Of a DNA stretch of 64,000 bases, positions 38,007 through 51,227 are shown piece by piece; the stretch's first letter is position 1; the number at the start of each line of letters is the position of its first letter. The translations under genes and the position numbers were made by a program. The stretch is from positions 1 to 64,000 of the forward strand of contig CAJNOQ010000169.1 of the NCBI GenBank assembly GCA_905250885.1, read 5' to 3'. This DNA is from Didymodactylos carnosus. Lineage: Eukaryota; Rotifera; Eurotatoria; Philodinida; Philodinidae. The notes below the pieces were generated by a model. That model was not told where the DNA came from. It worked only from the letters and a program-made list of their open reading frames with translations, and did not search any database.

Positions 38007-40896
38007 ATGCCGATTCATAAAGTACCATACGTTCATCGTTTTGGTATTATTTCTGGTTCATGTAAAGAAAAAATTGAACAAGACATTATTAAACGTCAAA
38101 CTGATCGAAGTGATAGTAGTGATAATAATGTGTCAGATCGTAGTCAAAACAAGTGAGTAAAAAGTATATTTTCTTATTGAATTTTGTTCATTGTAAAAAA
38201 ACTCTTGTTTAGAAAACAGCCATTATTAGAAGTAACAGAAGATTTTGTTCGTTATTATAATCGAGCAAATTATAGTGAACGAATAAAACTCAATGATCTT
38301 GTTTATCGGATGCTCCAACGATTAAAGGTAAAATATAATGTTATTTTTATTATCTTATAAATTAGGTAAAATATTTTTGAATTTAGCGAAAATCGACACA
38401 ATATCAACCATCACAATCGCGTCCTTTACAATTACAAATGGCCTGGGCAGAACTTTGTTTATTGGCTCAGTGTAAATCAACTTATCAAGAAGGTTGTTGA
38501 AATTTGCCTAAGCTTTTTTTTAAAAATAAATGTAACTGAATAATTCATAGAATGTCTAACAATATTGTATAAATCACTGTTATTAAGTCCATTATCATCA
38601 GCTCAAATTCCGACATTATTTTTTCTATCCGAAACAATTTTATATTGGTTAAAAAATGAAGCCATTCTTGAACAATTTTTAACAGCAACAGAATTAAAAT
38701 TACTCAAGGTAAACGAGTTTAATTTCCGTAATTTCAATTTCAATTTTAATTTTGTTTTTTTCTTTTCTTTTATTTAGATTGGACAACTGGTATTTCAATT
38801 ATTATATTTTCATTATCTTGAAGGTTCAACAAGTGCTTATGAAGAGTTCAAATATCGTTTATATTCTTATCTTGAAGGTATTCTTACTGTTGTTGTTTTT
38901 TTATCGTTTATGTATAATTTTTAATTGGATATATTTTTCTTACTATAGGTCTCGAAGAATGTGAATCAGTCTATTCGTCATATCCGAATGCTGTATGGTG
39001 TATACGTTATATTGAGTCTGTCGGCTCAATATTAGTGGCTACAATTGGAAAAAGATTAACATTACGTTCTCAGCTACAACAAACTCAAATGGAAATTAAA
39101 GATTTGAGTGGAATTGAAATAGCTTCACCAACTCGTAGTAAATCTGTTATATCCAGTATTGTTCAAGAACTATCACCAATTATATGGCATAGTGTTGATT
39201 TATGGTTATGTGTTAAAAAAATGACTAGTACAACAAATTCTGATCATTATTATAATGAATCAATACTATCATTAGTACAATGTCGTCATAAATTAGTTAA
39301 TGAAAATTGGTAAAAATTATTAAAATAATGTGAAAAATAAAGATAATTAAAAAATGTTCATTTTCTCTATTTAGGATCGACGTTGTAATTGCATTTCATA
39401 TACTAGCCGATATTGCCAGAACAAATATAGATATATTAAGAACAATTCAATTACTTGCTCAACGCACGTATCAGCTCTATGTATTGCTCTATTTTGTTTG
39501 TTTTTTTAATAATTTTTCATTTATTTATAGCTGAATCATTTTCTCAATTGCCGTTACAAAAACGTGCTGATGATTATTTAATGGCGACTGGTTGGCGTTC
39601 ATGGAAAATTGAATTAATTCTATTATTATGTGAATGTTTAATGAATATATGTATAGATACTGATATATCAAATATCAAACGTTGTGTGCTGTTTGGAGAT
39701 GGTAAGACGGTATTGTATAGGCAAATATCTACTTACTATTCACTTGTTTGATTTAGAAATGTCTGTCGATAATATATTGAATATGATCAATAGTGAGAAT
39801 GAGAATGGTGGTGATAGATTAGGAGTGAAATCCGCGTCTGGTACCTCCCGAACGAATGAAAACGTTTGTTTATTTCAAATGTTAAATTATAGCAATCAGA
39901 GTAGGCTCTATTATCTTATCTAAATTATCAACATAGCACTTTTACTTTTTTTTCCTCCCGAAGATGACAGTGAAAATTCTTGGCGTGTACGATATATGAG
40001 TCTATTGTGTTTATCTCAAATTTATCGTCATTTAAAAAATGATTCACGTCATAAAACATTGAATAATTTATTATGGTGTTCAATTCATGAACATGAAGGG
40101 AAAGAGAATGATGATCGCGTTTTAGAAGCACTCAAAGTTGGACAAGTAAGAGAAAAATGATATAATATTATTTATGATTAAAATTGTTCTATTTAGTTTG
40201 ACGAAAATACGCAAAATTTGACAATAACGTCAACACCAAGAAATATTGAAACGATTTACACATCTATAGCTAAACGACTTGCCGATGGTCTATTACCGGA
40301 CCCATCACCAGAAATAATAACACAAAAACAAAGTCAAGCAACAAATTATAAACCTCCAGTTATTCATCATAATATGAGAGGAAACATGCAACAACATCGT
40401 CTTAGTTTACCATCCATACCTCAGTCAAGGTGAATTTAATATTATCATGTAGAAGAGAAAAAGATTCTAATTCTTTATCTTTTTAACAGTACTAGTCAAA
40501 ATAAAGTGAAGAAGATTTCAATTGAACAAACAATTGACAGTGTTTTTAAACGAAAAAATGATTTATTGAAATCTATTGTTGTGGAACAGGTATGGATATA
40601 TATATAAATACTGACGTATTTTAATGAAATTTCATTACATCTTTATTTTATTTTTTTGCTAATATGTTTAGTTTCGACGAGAACTGAAAAATAAAGAAGA
40701 AAATGATATTGTGAATAATTTAGAGACAATGTTAGAAAAAGCCGCTATCGAATCAAATACACTTACTGTTGGTGATGAAAATCTGACATCAAGAATTTTA
40801 AATGTGGCAAATAAAAAATTTATTGTTGACCCACTTGAAGAACGTAAAGCATTAAGAACATCATTTGGTGAAATTGATGAGAACAATAATGAATAA
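38007..40896 (+). CDS. TMEM232-like protein
   Basis: Thirteen exons: 38007-38152, 38213-38327, 38387-38492, 38551-38708, 38778-38877, 38949-39309, 39375-39467, 39531-39701, 39757-39900, 39964-40145, 40197-40429, 40490-40589, 40672-40896, about 710 residues. The start MPIHKVPYVHRFGIISGSCK and the segments LQLQMAWAELCLLAQCKSTY and FFLSETILYWL recall TMEM232, a poorly known protein linked to sperm and cilia; this is from memory and should be tested. The sequence is mostly helical and Leu-rich, without strong transmembrane helices, so the family name may mislead. The join between exons 7 and 8 is one base out of frame with the best GT-AG pair (39468-39530), so either a non-standard donor or a frame error is present there. 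Confidence 0.6.
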
Positions 40897-41172
40897 TTCA
40901 TTTTTTCCAATTGTTTATAATCCGTCCAATTTTTCAATATCTATTTTTGAATCTCTTTTTTTATTTTTTCAATATATTTTTATAATAATATTCACTAATT
41001 TAAAACTTTTTATTTGACATATTAAAAAATGTTCACGAAATTATTAACAGTTTATTAAATTCAAATCTCATTGAAATTAGACATTGTTTACTCAGAAGAT
41101 CATTTCTTCTTCATTGTATTTCAACTTTATTTTAGATGTGATTATTTTATGTTTGACGACGATGAATAATCG

Positions 41173-43287
41173 ATGATTTTATTTCTATTTGTCAGTATTT
41201 TTCTTTCAATTTCTAAATCATCATTTAGTTCATTTACTTTACCAGAAAAACTTATAAGATGTAATCAGGCAATCTCTAGTGATCAAATTAATTCAATAAA
41301 TAATAATTCTCAACAACTCTCACTTACACTATGTGATGTTTCATTCAATTTATCACTTCGACAAAATAATCATTATTTATCAAAGAATTTTTCAATTGAT
41401 TTAATAAACGATAATTCCACTAGTCAATATTCATCATTAGCATCATCATCATCTCTCTCATTAATTGGTGACGTTAATCAAGATCCATTATCGTTGGTTT
41501 CTTTAATATTAACTTCTGATCGACTATTATCAATATTTATTTATGTTAATCAAACATATTATTACTATCAAACCTATGGTGATGATAATGAAACGTATTA
41601 TTCACTAACATTTTCTCTGAGAGACTTAATTCAACATTATTCAATACAAATAAATGATTCAATATGGTCAACGTTGAAACAAGAAGAAATAACATATCAA
41701 AAACGAACATATTCTATTAGAGATTTACATTTTATCTTTGAACTTCTAACATCACGTTGTTCATTGTCAACATCAACATCAACCATCAACACTAATTCAG
41801 CATTTTATTGTTCATTAGCTTTGATATGTGACACATATCTGTTTCGTAACGTTTTTCAATATGATTTAACATTAACACAAGAATATCTTGCCTATATTAT
41901 TCAACAATATAATTTTATTTTGAGAACGTTGACAAAACATGTCTATGCAGGATTTCTAATTCAAAAATTAGTTATTTACAATACAACGACGATAATTACG
42001 GCGAATAAAGTATGTTTTGTCTTGATCAGATCTATAGATAAAGGATAAAATCCTCTTCACTATAACTCTTTGCAGTTTATAAAATCTTTACTATTAATTT
42101 TCTCTTCAGATTTTCGCACACTCTGACCTATAAATGACTTAGATTCTGAACAAAAAATAAAGGAATTAGCAGATGAAAGTATGCAGCTTCATTGTACATA
42201 TAACCAGAAAAATATATTACCAGTCTATCAAAAAACGTTTTGAATTTTTCCTTGGATGTAGACATGATCTCGATACTAATACATCCCAATATCAGAGAAG
42301 AAACATCAAAGACATATATTGATTTAAATAATTGGATTTATTACACACATTTTTTCTTTTTTTACTTAGTCATCGAATAATAATGATTCAACAACAACAA
42401 CAAATTTCGATATGTTGCACACATTATCAGCATCTGACTGGAAAAAATATTGCCTTGTTAGTCTTATGACATCGAGTCATAATCAGACGATGTCGACAAT
42501 TATTGGCTATCCCGCTTCAATACACACATATGATGTTGGTGGCACATGTTCAACTCCATTTGAATCAACCGAAAATAATATTACCAAGAAAATAAATTTA
42601 AATACGGGTATTACATTTATTAGTAAACATTTATTAAGTAGCAAAAATTCAACAATTCTATTTGATTTATTTATAAAAACAAGTTATTTATACTTAAGAC
42701 AAATGGGACTAAATTTAACATTGTGTAGTGTCAATGAAACAAAACGTCGATTTTTTATCAATAAAGATGTAGCACCTATTATTGAAAAATGTTCCGATTT
42801 ATTATCATCAACTCTAAAACAATCGTTAAAACGTCGTTCACATTTATGTTTTACTCAAGTTGATGATGAATTATTTACACAGATATCGAAGAAACAAGCT
42901 TATCATCAAACATGTGAAGAAACTATCGATCAACAGACTATTGTACATGGTAAAAAAACAAATCGAAAACAGCCGTATGTTGAAAATGCGTTAAATAGTG
43001 ATTATCGTGCATCATTTTTTGAACAAAATATTGTTGGACTTGCTGTAAGTTTATCTCTCTGTTTATGGATACCCGTATCGTGTTTTGTACACTTTTGTAT
43101 TGATGAAAAAAATAAAAAAATGCATATGTCATCGCACAATGTTACAATGAATAACACGAATGGATTACCTTCGTCATTACCGTCAACAAAAAAATCAACA
43201 AAACATCGAACAATTGTTTTCTCTGAGTTACAACCATGTTTAAATTCTAATTCTCAATGTGTGTCCGTACAAACACAAACCGAGTGA
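41173..43287 (+). CDS. ADAM17-like membrane protein lacking the zinc-binding site
   Basis: Two exons, 41173-42009 and 42370-43287, give 584 residues. Signal peptide about 1-20, then many N-glycosylation sequons. The prodomain-like region is followed by an ADAM17-type metalloprotease fold: AFYCSLALICDTYLFRN parallels the first strand, YDVGGTC and KKINLNTGIT parallel GGVCxxA and KKNIYLNSGLT. Where ADAM17 has the HELGHNFGAEH motif this protein has about SYLYLRQMGLN, so no zinc ligands remain. The disintegrin and Cys-rich parts are cut to about 100 residues with few Cys. The transmembrane segment (about 499-523, NIVGLAVSLSLCLWIPVS then VHFCID) is strikingly like that of ADAM17 (NIVG...WIP.S..VH). 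A Ser/Thr-rich cytoplasmic tail follows. Likely an inactive, regulatory paralogue; possible partner: iRhom, by analogy only. Confidence 0.75.
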
Positions 43288-43809
43288 TTTAAAAGTACTA
43301 AGATATTATAAATATTCTTCTCATTTCGTTCACTTGAGAAAACATCTCCGTCTCTGAATTGATTCTCTGAATCGATTCTCTTAATGACCTATTTATTTAC
43401 GTCAGATTTGTTTTGGTAATTTTTTTCTACTCCTCTTTGAAGTCTTTAACATATCATACTAAGTCTTGTGTTTTTCTACCTCATCTTTTATACTTCTCTT
43501 GAGTAATTTTACCATGAGTATTAGTATGCATTTATGGCTAGAAGAATGATTTTAATTTATGTATTTTTTCTTGTACGTTCAGACTTTATTTTATACAATA
43601 AAGATTTTTATCGTACGCAATAATATCTATCTCATCTTTTTTGTTTGAAAAGATCTTTATACACGTTTATAAATAATGCTGTTAGTATTTGTTTTTGCTA
43701 TTTTTTGTCTTTTTGTTGTTGACTGTTTAAACAGTGAGCAAATAAAATAAACATAATAACCAATTCTTTTATTTTAGTCTTATTCTTATCAAAAAACTTA
43801 TTTTTCTTA
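43288..43809. other. 3' flank of the ADAM17-like gene
   Basis: T-rich with an AATAAA-type signal near 43600. No gene. Confidence 0.5.
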
Positions 43810-44220
43810 TACAGTGAAATCTTTCTAAACTGATCACTCTCAAGGCTTTTCAAAAGTGATCGCTATACTGAAGTGGTCATATAGAAGAGATGCACACATA
43901 AATTTTCCGTTCCTTCCAATTCTCAACATTTTCTCCAATTCCAACAATCCATAATTTTATTGCTGAGAATCAAATCATGACACGTAGACATATTTGATGA
44001 GACAGAATATTATACGAAACGTTAAACTTTGATACAATTTACCTTTCTTTTTCTCATATACGTGACTCAGAGAGATTTTATTGACTGTGGAACTGAAAAA
44101 AGATGGCCATTGGTCCGAATGCGGTGATGGTGTACACAGAGGAGGTTCAATCCTAGCAAAAAATCGCTCCGACAAAGTGGTCAGTATAAGAAGATGGTCA
44201 TAGAGAAAGGTTTCACTGTA
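43810..44220. mobile_element. Tc1/mariner (pogo-like) MITE with TA duplication
   Basis: The element at 43812-44218 begins CAGTGAAATCTTTCTAAACT and ends AGAAAGGTTTCACTG, so the inverted ends are CAGTGAAA(T/C)CTTTCT. TA flanks both sides (43810-43811, 44219-44220). Inner segments mentioning GTGATC/GTGGTCAGTATA are also partly inverted. The ends recall pogo/Tigger-type elements. 407 bp, non-coding. It sits just upstream of PSMG1. Confidence 0.7.
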
Positions 44221-44283
44221 ATATAATTCATTTATTTCAACTTTCTGTTACTTCCAATAATCTGCTTTCAGATATTTGAAAAT

Positions 44284-46346
44284 ATGTCATTTATGTATGG
44301 TTTGGGTGATATAGTTGACGAGGAGACGTTCGGTGACCAACAACTAATTGATAGCGATCAAGAGGATGAAAGACGTTCGAGTAGAGATCCAGACAAGTAA
44401 GTTGACACTCTTAATCTATCTGTCTTTAAATGTTCCTTTTTTTTTTACATTTTCTTCAAAGACTACCCTTTTCAATTATTTGGCGCGATGATATCAAATC
44501 GGAAAATGTTAAAATTCCATGTAAAAACTTACTGATAACAATTGGAGCTACTGCTTCAGGTTAGTCGGTACTTTGACAATAAATTAATTTTCTCGAGATA
44601 CGTACAGTTTCATATTATAACTTATATTTTAAAAAATTGAACGAGTAATTAGTTGCATAAAAAGTAAAATTACTTCCAAGCTGAACATACTTGAATATTA
44701 GTTGTATCTTTAAGGCCTGTCGCAAGGATTACCAGCAAAGATGATGAATGAATATTTAATTCTTTCCCTGTGATGTGATAATATGCATACACTATGTCTC
44801 GTAGCTAAGTTTTAATACGAGGATACTGATATTGTTTGTCGAGAAAACATTGATAAACGTAAATAATATTTGTGTATGATGAGTCAGTCATAAGTCTTGT
44901 AAAATCATGTAACATCTCGTGTCAAGATAATGAATATAGATCAGTAATCTAGGCCACAGGAGTGTACGAGATCATATAACTTCTGAAAGTGGATTCTTGG
45001 AAGATTTCATTACTTATGTTAGAGCAGCTTAGCTTAATGCTTATGTTGTTCGTCGTGTGCTTCAAATATATTATGTCCGAACCTTGGAGCCAGCAAGTTA
45101 TCCACTAACCGTGATCAGGTTAATAAGCCTCTTCAGGTCTTCAGTTTAGAAACAAACAGGAGGAAGAAAAGTTAATTTTTTTCTCCGAAAAATAAATAGC
45201 ACAGATTCTTCTGCCTTATCAGAAAGCTGAGATGAGGTTAGGAAAGTGTATGGGAAGCTCAAATAATTAGGCGCAAAGCGAGATATTCTTCTTCATTTCA
45301 CTTCTCATATATTGACCTTGTAAAATCTCACATCAGAAGAATATAAGAAATAATGCGATATTTCTCGATCTTGCAAATATCACCTTATAAAACCTTAGTA
45401 TAAGCATTTTTAAGATAATCCTATAAAACGTCTTTCATCTGGGTATACTGATGACGAGTTGGACGTACAATTTTTGAAGTTTAATGCAAAGAGGAGCAGA
45501 AGTTTACATGCAGCATAGAAAAAAAAATAAAGGTGTCTGTTTTGTTGTTTTAGCATTTGCATATACCCACTTACTTTGCAATTTTGAATTAGAATTAATT
45601 GGTCATGCAACAGATGCAAAAGAAAAACCATTTGATCAAGTGAAAACGCAACAATATGCCACACAACAATTAGATCGAATTTATAAATTAAATGGATCAT
45701 CAGGTTCATTAACACCGTTAGTTGTTATACAGATAAACTCGAATATGAAATCAGATCGACTATATCCAATTAGTGATCAGGTATGAAAAAGTCAATAATA
45801 CAGACATTTTCACATCTATTCATTTTAAGATTAGGGAAAAATTCACTACTGAATCAGTCTACATCATTGAATCCCTTTCTACTATGGATTATGTTACAAC
45901 CGATGGAAAATTAGAAAATGAATCAAATATGTTCATCCGTTATATTAAAACGTCTTCTCAAACAGAACATCTACGTATAAAACCTATTGAACCTCCAAAT
46001 ACAATACGTGGTATATCAGCCGCATGTATGTATTACATCTATTTTTGATCTTTATACACTTCTGTTAATTATTTTGTTTTTTTCTAGTATTTACCAGGTT
46101 TCATCAGAACAATATTCCAATTGTTGTTTTTATATTATATCAGAGACATTCTTCAGTTAATAGTGATGCATTAAAACTGATACAACGAGTATTGGACAAA
46201 ACAAACATAAGCCAATATATTCAGGTAATTTATACTGTTTTTAGATAATAGTCTTTTATCATTTTGATCATTTATTTTAGCCGACAGATAAAACTAATAA
46301 ACAACTGCTTCGATTACTGTCCGCTTCAAGCAACATGTACTCCTGA
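44284..46346 (+). CDS. PSMG1: Proteasome assembly chaperone 1
   Basis: Six exons (44284-44396, 44462-44559, 45554-45780, 45830-46025, 46088-46224, 46281-46346) join in frame to 278 residues; human PSMG1 has 288. The best evidence is the C-terminus: IRGISAALFTRFHQNNIPIV, then a Leu-Tyr stretch, DALKLIQRVLDKTNI and a final LLSASSNMYS parallel human LPAAVLSYCQVWKIPAIL and the terminal MTTNEIQSNIYT. KNLLITIGATAS parallels SKFIIAIGNNA near the N-terminus. Role by family: with PSMG2 it guides alpha-ring assembly of the 20S proteasome. Overall identity looks low, as usual for this family. Intron 2 (44560-45553) is unusually long at about 1 kb, with no repeat recognised in it. Confidence 0.8.
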
Positions 46347-48487
46347 TCTAGTCAATCGAAAATTTGTTTTTAGTGTTAAAACACATTATTTGGCATTTTA
46401 TATTACTGCTTTTTCTGTTTCGTAATAAAAAATATAAAAACAGCATTGAATACTTGAACGCACGTTAGGCTTGATTCTTTTCATATTCTTTCAGAATTGA
46501 AAAATATAAGAAATTTTAGACAAATAATATTCATTACTTTTTCAAAATTGTTTAGGCGCGACTAATAAACCACAAAAACAGATATTTGCGTCAGAAAAAT
46601 AGTCAAACAATTGACGACAGAAAAGAGTATCAAAAAAGAACTGTTCTCATTTTGTATGAGGACATTGCGCTTTAGGACTGTATTTTCCTACATTATGAAG
46701 CTTTTTAAGATACAATATTTGGAAATTTCATAAATTCTAAGAAGTGGTAACTAAATTCAATCGTCAAAATCTCCACATTCGATGCAATTAGAATAATTGT
46801 TCTGTGATTCATTTTCTACTCTTAGTTAAAAAAAGACATACAACATTAATGTATATAAGACATTTTTGGGGGATTCAGTAAACGATCATAGTTTTAGGAA
46901 AAAATGTTGTACTGATCTGTACAACGTCTCATTTTGAAGAGGACAGTTTTCTCTATATAGTGATGTGGTTTATCATAAAATTCGACTTGATTCTACAATA
47001 CTGCAGGGTCCTCTAGGAAATCATATGTGCCCTTAATTACTTAAATCAAGCACAGAATTTTGGGTACTCGTATCTTTACTAGTTTCATTAACAATCTTAA
47101 GGTTTACCCGCTTCCTTCTTATTCGATCAAAATGTGGAAAATGTTGTAGAAAATGTGGGAAACAATGTCTGATCAAGTCGAAATTTTTATCAAAGGTACT
47201 TCAGATCTTATCTTAAGTTTTATTTTCAAAAAATGTGCTTCTCTTGTCGAAATATTCGAAAAAATGCTGAAAACCTTACGTAAAAACTCGTTTTTTTATT
47301 TGAAACCCATCTTACAACCTTGAAATTGTAAACGCTTTAAACAAGTTTAGAATCAGATTATCACAAAATATTATGTCGTTTGTTTCTATTATTATCGATG
47401 TATACATCTTTCATTTGGAGCGTGCGACATGGTGTCGCCAAGCAGGCAAAAAGCTACATCATAAAGCGAGGCACAAGCATAATTTTAATGGCTAAACTTT
47501 GATTGTAAATGTAAGTGTAGGACTACACGAGACAATTTGGTTGTAGAATACTTTCACTGGCCAAGATTCATTAAGAACGAAAAGTAGATAGTTCTAATCA
47601 ATGTAAAAAGGTCGAAAATTGTGAAGCTGCCAAAAATGCTAACTTTTTCCTAATGCATTTCAATCTGCACCCAATTCATTGCTATTTGAAAGAGTGGACG
47701 TACCCTAGGACTAAATGATGGGTTAGAGCATCTCATTTCTATCCTATCTGTCAACACTTTCCATCGTAGTTCTATGGTTCTACGTTTCTTATTTAATGAA
47801 ACTGTGAACAACTAAACAGATGATAGCTAGGTTTTTTTATATTCATCATCAGCAGTCGTTAGTGCTAGGTTATTCCGACCTCAAAAAAACAAAATACACC
47901 ATACAAACAAATGCAAGCAGGAAAACTTGATAAAAAATTTGGTATTTTGCTTTTTTATTCTGGTTTGTAGAGTTATGCTAACGTATCCTGACTCTGTGAA
48001 GGTGATGATTGTCCAGTCTCATGCAAAGCTATTATACAAGACGGTTTATTTATCTGTATGTTTTTCAGTGACAATTTGGTTACGTGATGTGTAACTATTT
48101 AAACTGTAAACATAACTACTAACAATCAAATTTTTCATCCTGTATATTAAAAAAGAAAGTTATCTGTAAAAAAACTTTTGTATGAACACATTGGTTTGCT
48201 ATGGGATATCTCGTCGTCGCTGGATGCGTTATTCACAAACGATTATATAAATCCGAAATGCACTTTTCTTTGAGTCGGCCCATTATTCGAAACGACATTA
48301 TTCAATATTTAAGTATTTTTAATAAGATTTTTGAGTTCAGAACGTTTTAAGAACTTTTATGGCTCATCCTAGGTAAACGAAGTTTAGAAGTGAATTAACT
48401 ATAGTTTGGATATCGTAAGTTTAGCCGATATTAAATCAGTCGCTATTATGTACAGCGATAGTTACACTCTATTCTTTTAGATAAAAA
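46347..48487. other. Intergenic between PSMG1 and COX5B
   Basis: About 2.1 kb with no recognisable gene, TE protein or inverted repeat. A TTCTTTTAG just before the COX5B start (about 48480) could be a 5'-UTR intron acceptor. Confidence 0.45.
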
Positions 48488-49319
48488 ATGCTTGCTCAAC
48501 TAGCAGTAAATAAAATTCCGACACCACGTGTGTTATCTATTTGTTGTACTCGATCAGCAGCATCGAGTTCAAAAGATTCCTCTCATTCACCCACATCGTC
48601 ATCTCATTCCCAGCCTCATTCAGCTAAACATGAAGGAGGAGCAGTATCCTATCCAGCAGCATCAAAAAATCGAGTATTACCGGCCGATGATGGAAAAGTT
48701 CGTAAGTATGAGTTGTCTAAATATATTATTGAGTATCTGTGCAGTCAAATATATCACTGTTTTTTATTCTTTTAGGTTTTCCAAATGTATGGGATTTGGC
48801 ACTTAACAAACGTCGTTTTGAATACGCAATGGTTAGTTATAAAATTAGAAAAACTCATTCTGTTATTTATTGGACATACGTATTTTTTTAGAAATTTAAA
48901 GGATATGATGATCCATGGGGTATGATGCCTGTTAAACGTCTAGCAAATAGTTCACCAGAAAATGCAAATTTAGTTCCAAGTGCATTTGACAAACGTCTTA
49001 TCGGTTGTGTATGTAAGTAGACCAAAATATTTTCTAATTAAAATAATTTCTATCTTAGCTTTTTCATTTTATTCATATATTTATATTTTTTTATATCAGG
49101 TAACGAAGATGTTTATCATATTAAATGGATGTATGTTCACAAAGGAGAACCGAAACGATGCTATTGTGGTACGTGTTGTAATATATTATTTTGAGATCTA
49201 TCACGTTTATTCCATTTTTGTTATGTTTAGGTCATTGGTTTAAGGTAGTAGAAAGAACATGGCCAGATTTGACCGATTTTGGTATTACACCAGAAATGCT
49301 ACAACCACAACATCATTAA
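48488..49319 (+). CDS. COX5B: Cytochrome c oxidase subunit 5B, mitochondrial
   Basis: Five exons (48488-48701, 48776-48831, 48892-49012, 49100-49168, 49231-49319) join in frame to 182 residues. The family core is unmistakable: NLVPSAFDKRLIGCVCNEDV, IKWMYVHKGEPKRCYCGHWF. The four zinc-binding Cys are present as CVC and CYC; vertebrates have CxxC for the second pair, while a CxC form is, as I recall, also found in insects. The subunit sits on the matrix side of complex IV. Residues 1-70 form a Ser/His-rich, mostly basic N-terminus that should include the mitochondrial presequence; it is longer than in human COX5B (129 residues in all). Confidence 0.95.
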
Positions 49320-49831
49320 AAACCCGATTCGTATTTAAATATATATTTTTTTCGTATCAAGTAAAAGCCATTTTTTCATACATGAGACATTAATCGTACA
49401 ATATATATAGATTATGCAAAACGCGTACGTTCATTTTCTTGTCGTCTGTTTTTTTTTTTTGTCGTTTTTTAATTAAATAAAATAAACTATTGATAATCTT
49501 GTATTTTTGTAACTTTATGCTTATTTTTCTTCCCATACTCAAAGGCTCTGAATACATTTTTCTAATCAGCAGTCGAACTATTTCTTTGAAATATAGACCG
49601 TAAGTTGAGTTAAAAATTAGAAGAGTAAATAATCACTTTGAGGAAAATATATGTCAAAATCTTGCATCACATTTGATCATGGTAGATTTCTTCAGGACCC
49701 GTCAAAGTATTATCATTCTAAAGAATAAAGACCAAAGATAGAGAATCTGCCTATGAGTTTGAAAATTTTCTATAAGCGGCAGGGACTTGCAAAAAATTTT
49801 CACTGTTACTAGTTGCGAATAGTTATGTGCT
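49320..49831. other. 3' flank of COX5B
   Basis: T-rich 3' flank with AATAAA-like signals near 49476. No gene. Confidence 0.5.
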
Positions 49832-50221
49832 ATCCCTAGTGAATGTACTTGACGATAGATACCCGAGTACTTGCATTTTTCTTAGCTACCTATCCAGGTA
49901 CCCTGCTACATGAATGTCATAGGTGCTTGAATTTTTTTAAGTAAATATACCTACTTGAGAGGTAAACAGTTGTCTGCGCTGGACACAACATAGGTACCAA
50001 GTTTTTTTTCGTTCGCCGTTTTGTTTCGCATTCACACATATATAAAAGTAGAACATATGTCTACAAGAATGACGTGCGTTTTTATCTTCACATGATTACC
50101 TAAAATGGCTGGCTGTTTAGATATTCGGGGCTAAGTAATATTTTACTTGCAAGCACCTATGACATTCTTGTAGCTGAGTAGCTAACCCCGGCACCTATGT
50201 TCAGGTGCATTCACTATGGAT
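49832..50221. mobile_element. MITE-like element with short inverted ends
   Basis: The ends ATCCCTAGTGAATGTACTTG and (inverse of) CAGGTGCATTCACTATGGAT are inverted with few differences. Inside, ACATGAATGTCATAGGTGCTTG and its inverse CAAGCACCTATGACATTCTTGT form a second pair. Non-coding; family unknown. Confidence 0.6.
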
Positions 50222-50538
50222 TTTCCATCTGCTCATGAACAATGAAAAAAGTTTGTTTACTTGCATTACTTCAGAATATCTTAATAAAATGACTAGTTGA
50301 AAAAAATAAGAAAAAAGATGAGTATTAAAAAAAAATAGAGAAATTGACAACTCATAGGAACTAAGGAGAATGTTGAGAGAATTCTATTTGAATTAGAGAA
50401 ACGCTCTGATTGATAGGATCACACAACGAGAAACTAAAGAAGGTCATTATACATAAAAGGTTTGTGCGATCAGTATATGTCAAAAAATCTTCTGAGTGAC
50501 CAGCTTCTCGGACTCACTGACGGATTTTTCGTAACGTT

Positions 50539-50936
50539 TCAACTGAGATACAATTCATATTTTAATCAAGTATCTCAGTTGAGAATATCTCAGTTGAGAA
50601 GCCAATATTTGCGTGAAAATGTTCGTTTCTGAACTGAGATACAGTTTTGAAACGTGCAAGAGTGCAGTGTGCAAAAGTCTATTGTTCAATAGTTCTACAG
50701 AATCTACAAGAATTACAGCGACTTTCACGCCATTTTGCATACTTAGATAGTCAGGAGAGATACATCATATACCTAATTTCATTTCATTCACTATTGAATA
50801 TTAGACCTTTGTACACTCTTGCACGTTTCAACGCACGTGTCAAAATTGTATCTCAGTTGAGAAACGAACATTTTCACGCAAATATTGGCTTCTCAACTGA
50901 GATACTTGATTAAAATATAGATTGTATCTCAATTGA
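50539..50936. mobile_element. Foldback MITE rich in ATCTCAGTTGAGA motifs
   Basis: Arms of about 160 bp (left begins TCAACTGAGATACAATTCAT, right ends ATTGTATCTCAATTGA) are inverted copies. The arms themselves repeat a short palindrome-like motif TATCTCAGTTGAGA several times. Non-coding. Confidence 0.8.
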
Positions 50937-51227
50937 GTCCAAACCAGATTTTTTATTTCTGATGAAGACGAAAATCTAAATCTAAATCTAAGCAGTGGTC
51001 ACATTTAACGAAAAAAAGCGTATTTGATTTTGAATGTCTCTTAGAGTCAACGCAGCACATTTTTTCTTCTGCGGCTGAGCAAAAAGTCTAAATATAGCCA
51101 GTTTATTTCTTCAATCTGAAGCTAATGAAATAAGTCCATTTTTTACCGTTAATTTTACAATCTAATTATAGTCACGCGCTTCTTTCACCTTTGCTGTTTC
51201 CTCCTCTCTTTTTTGCATGCAAAAACA

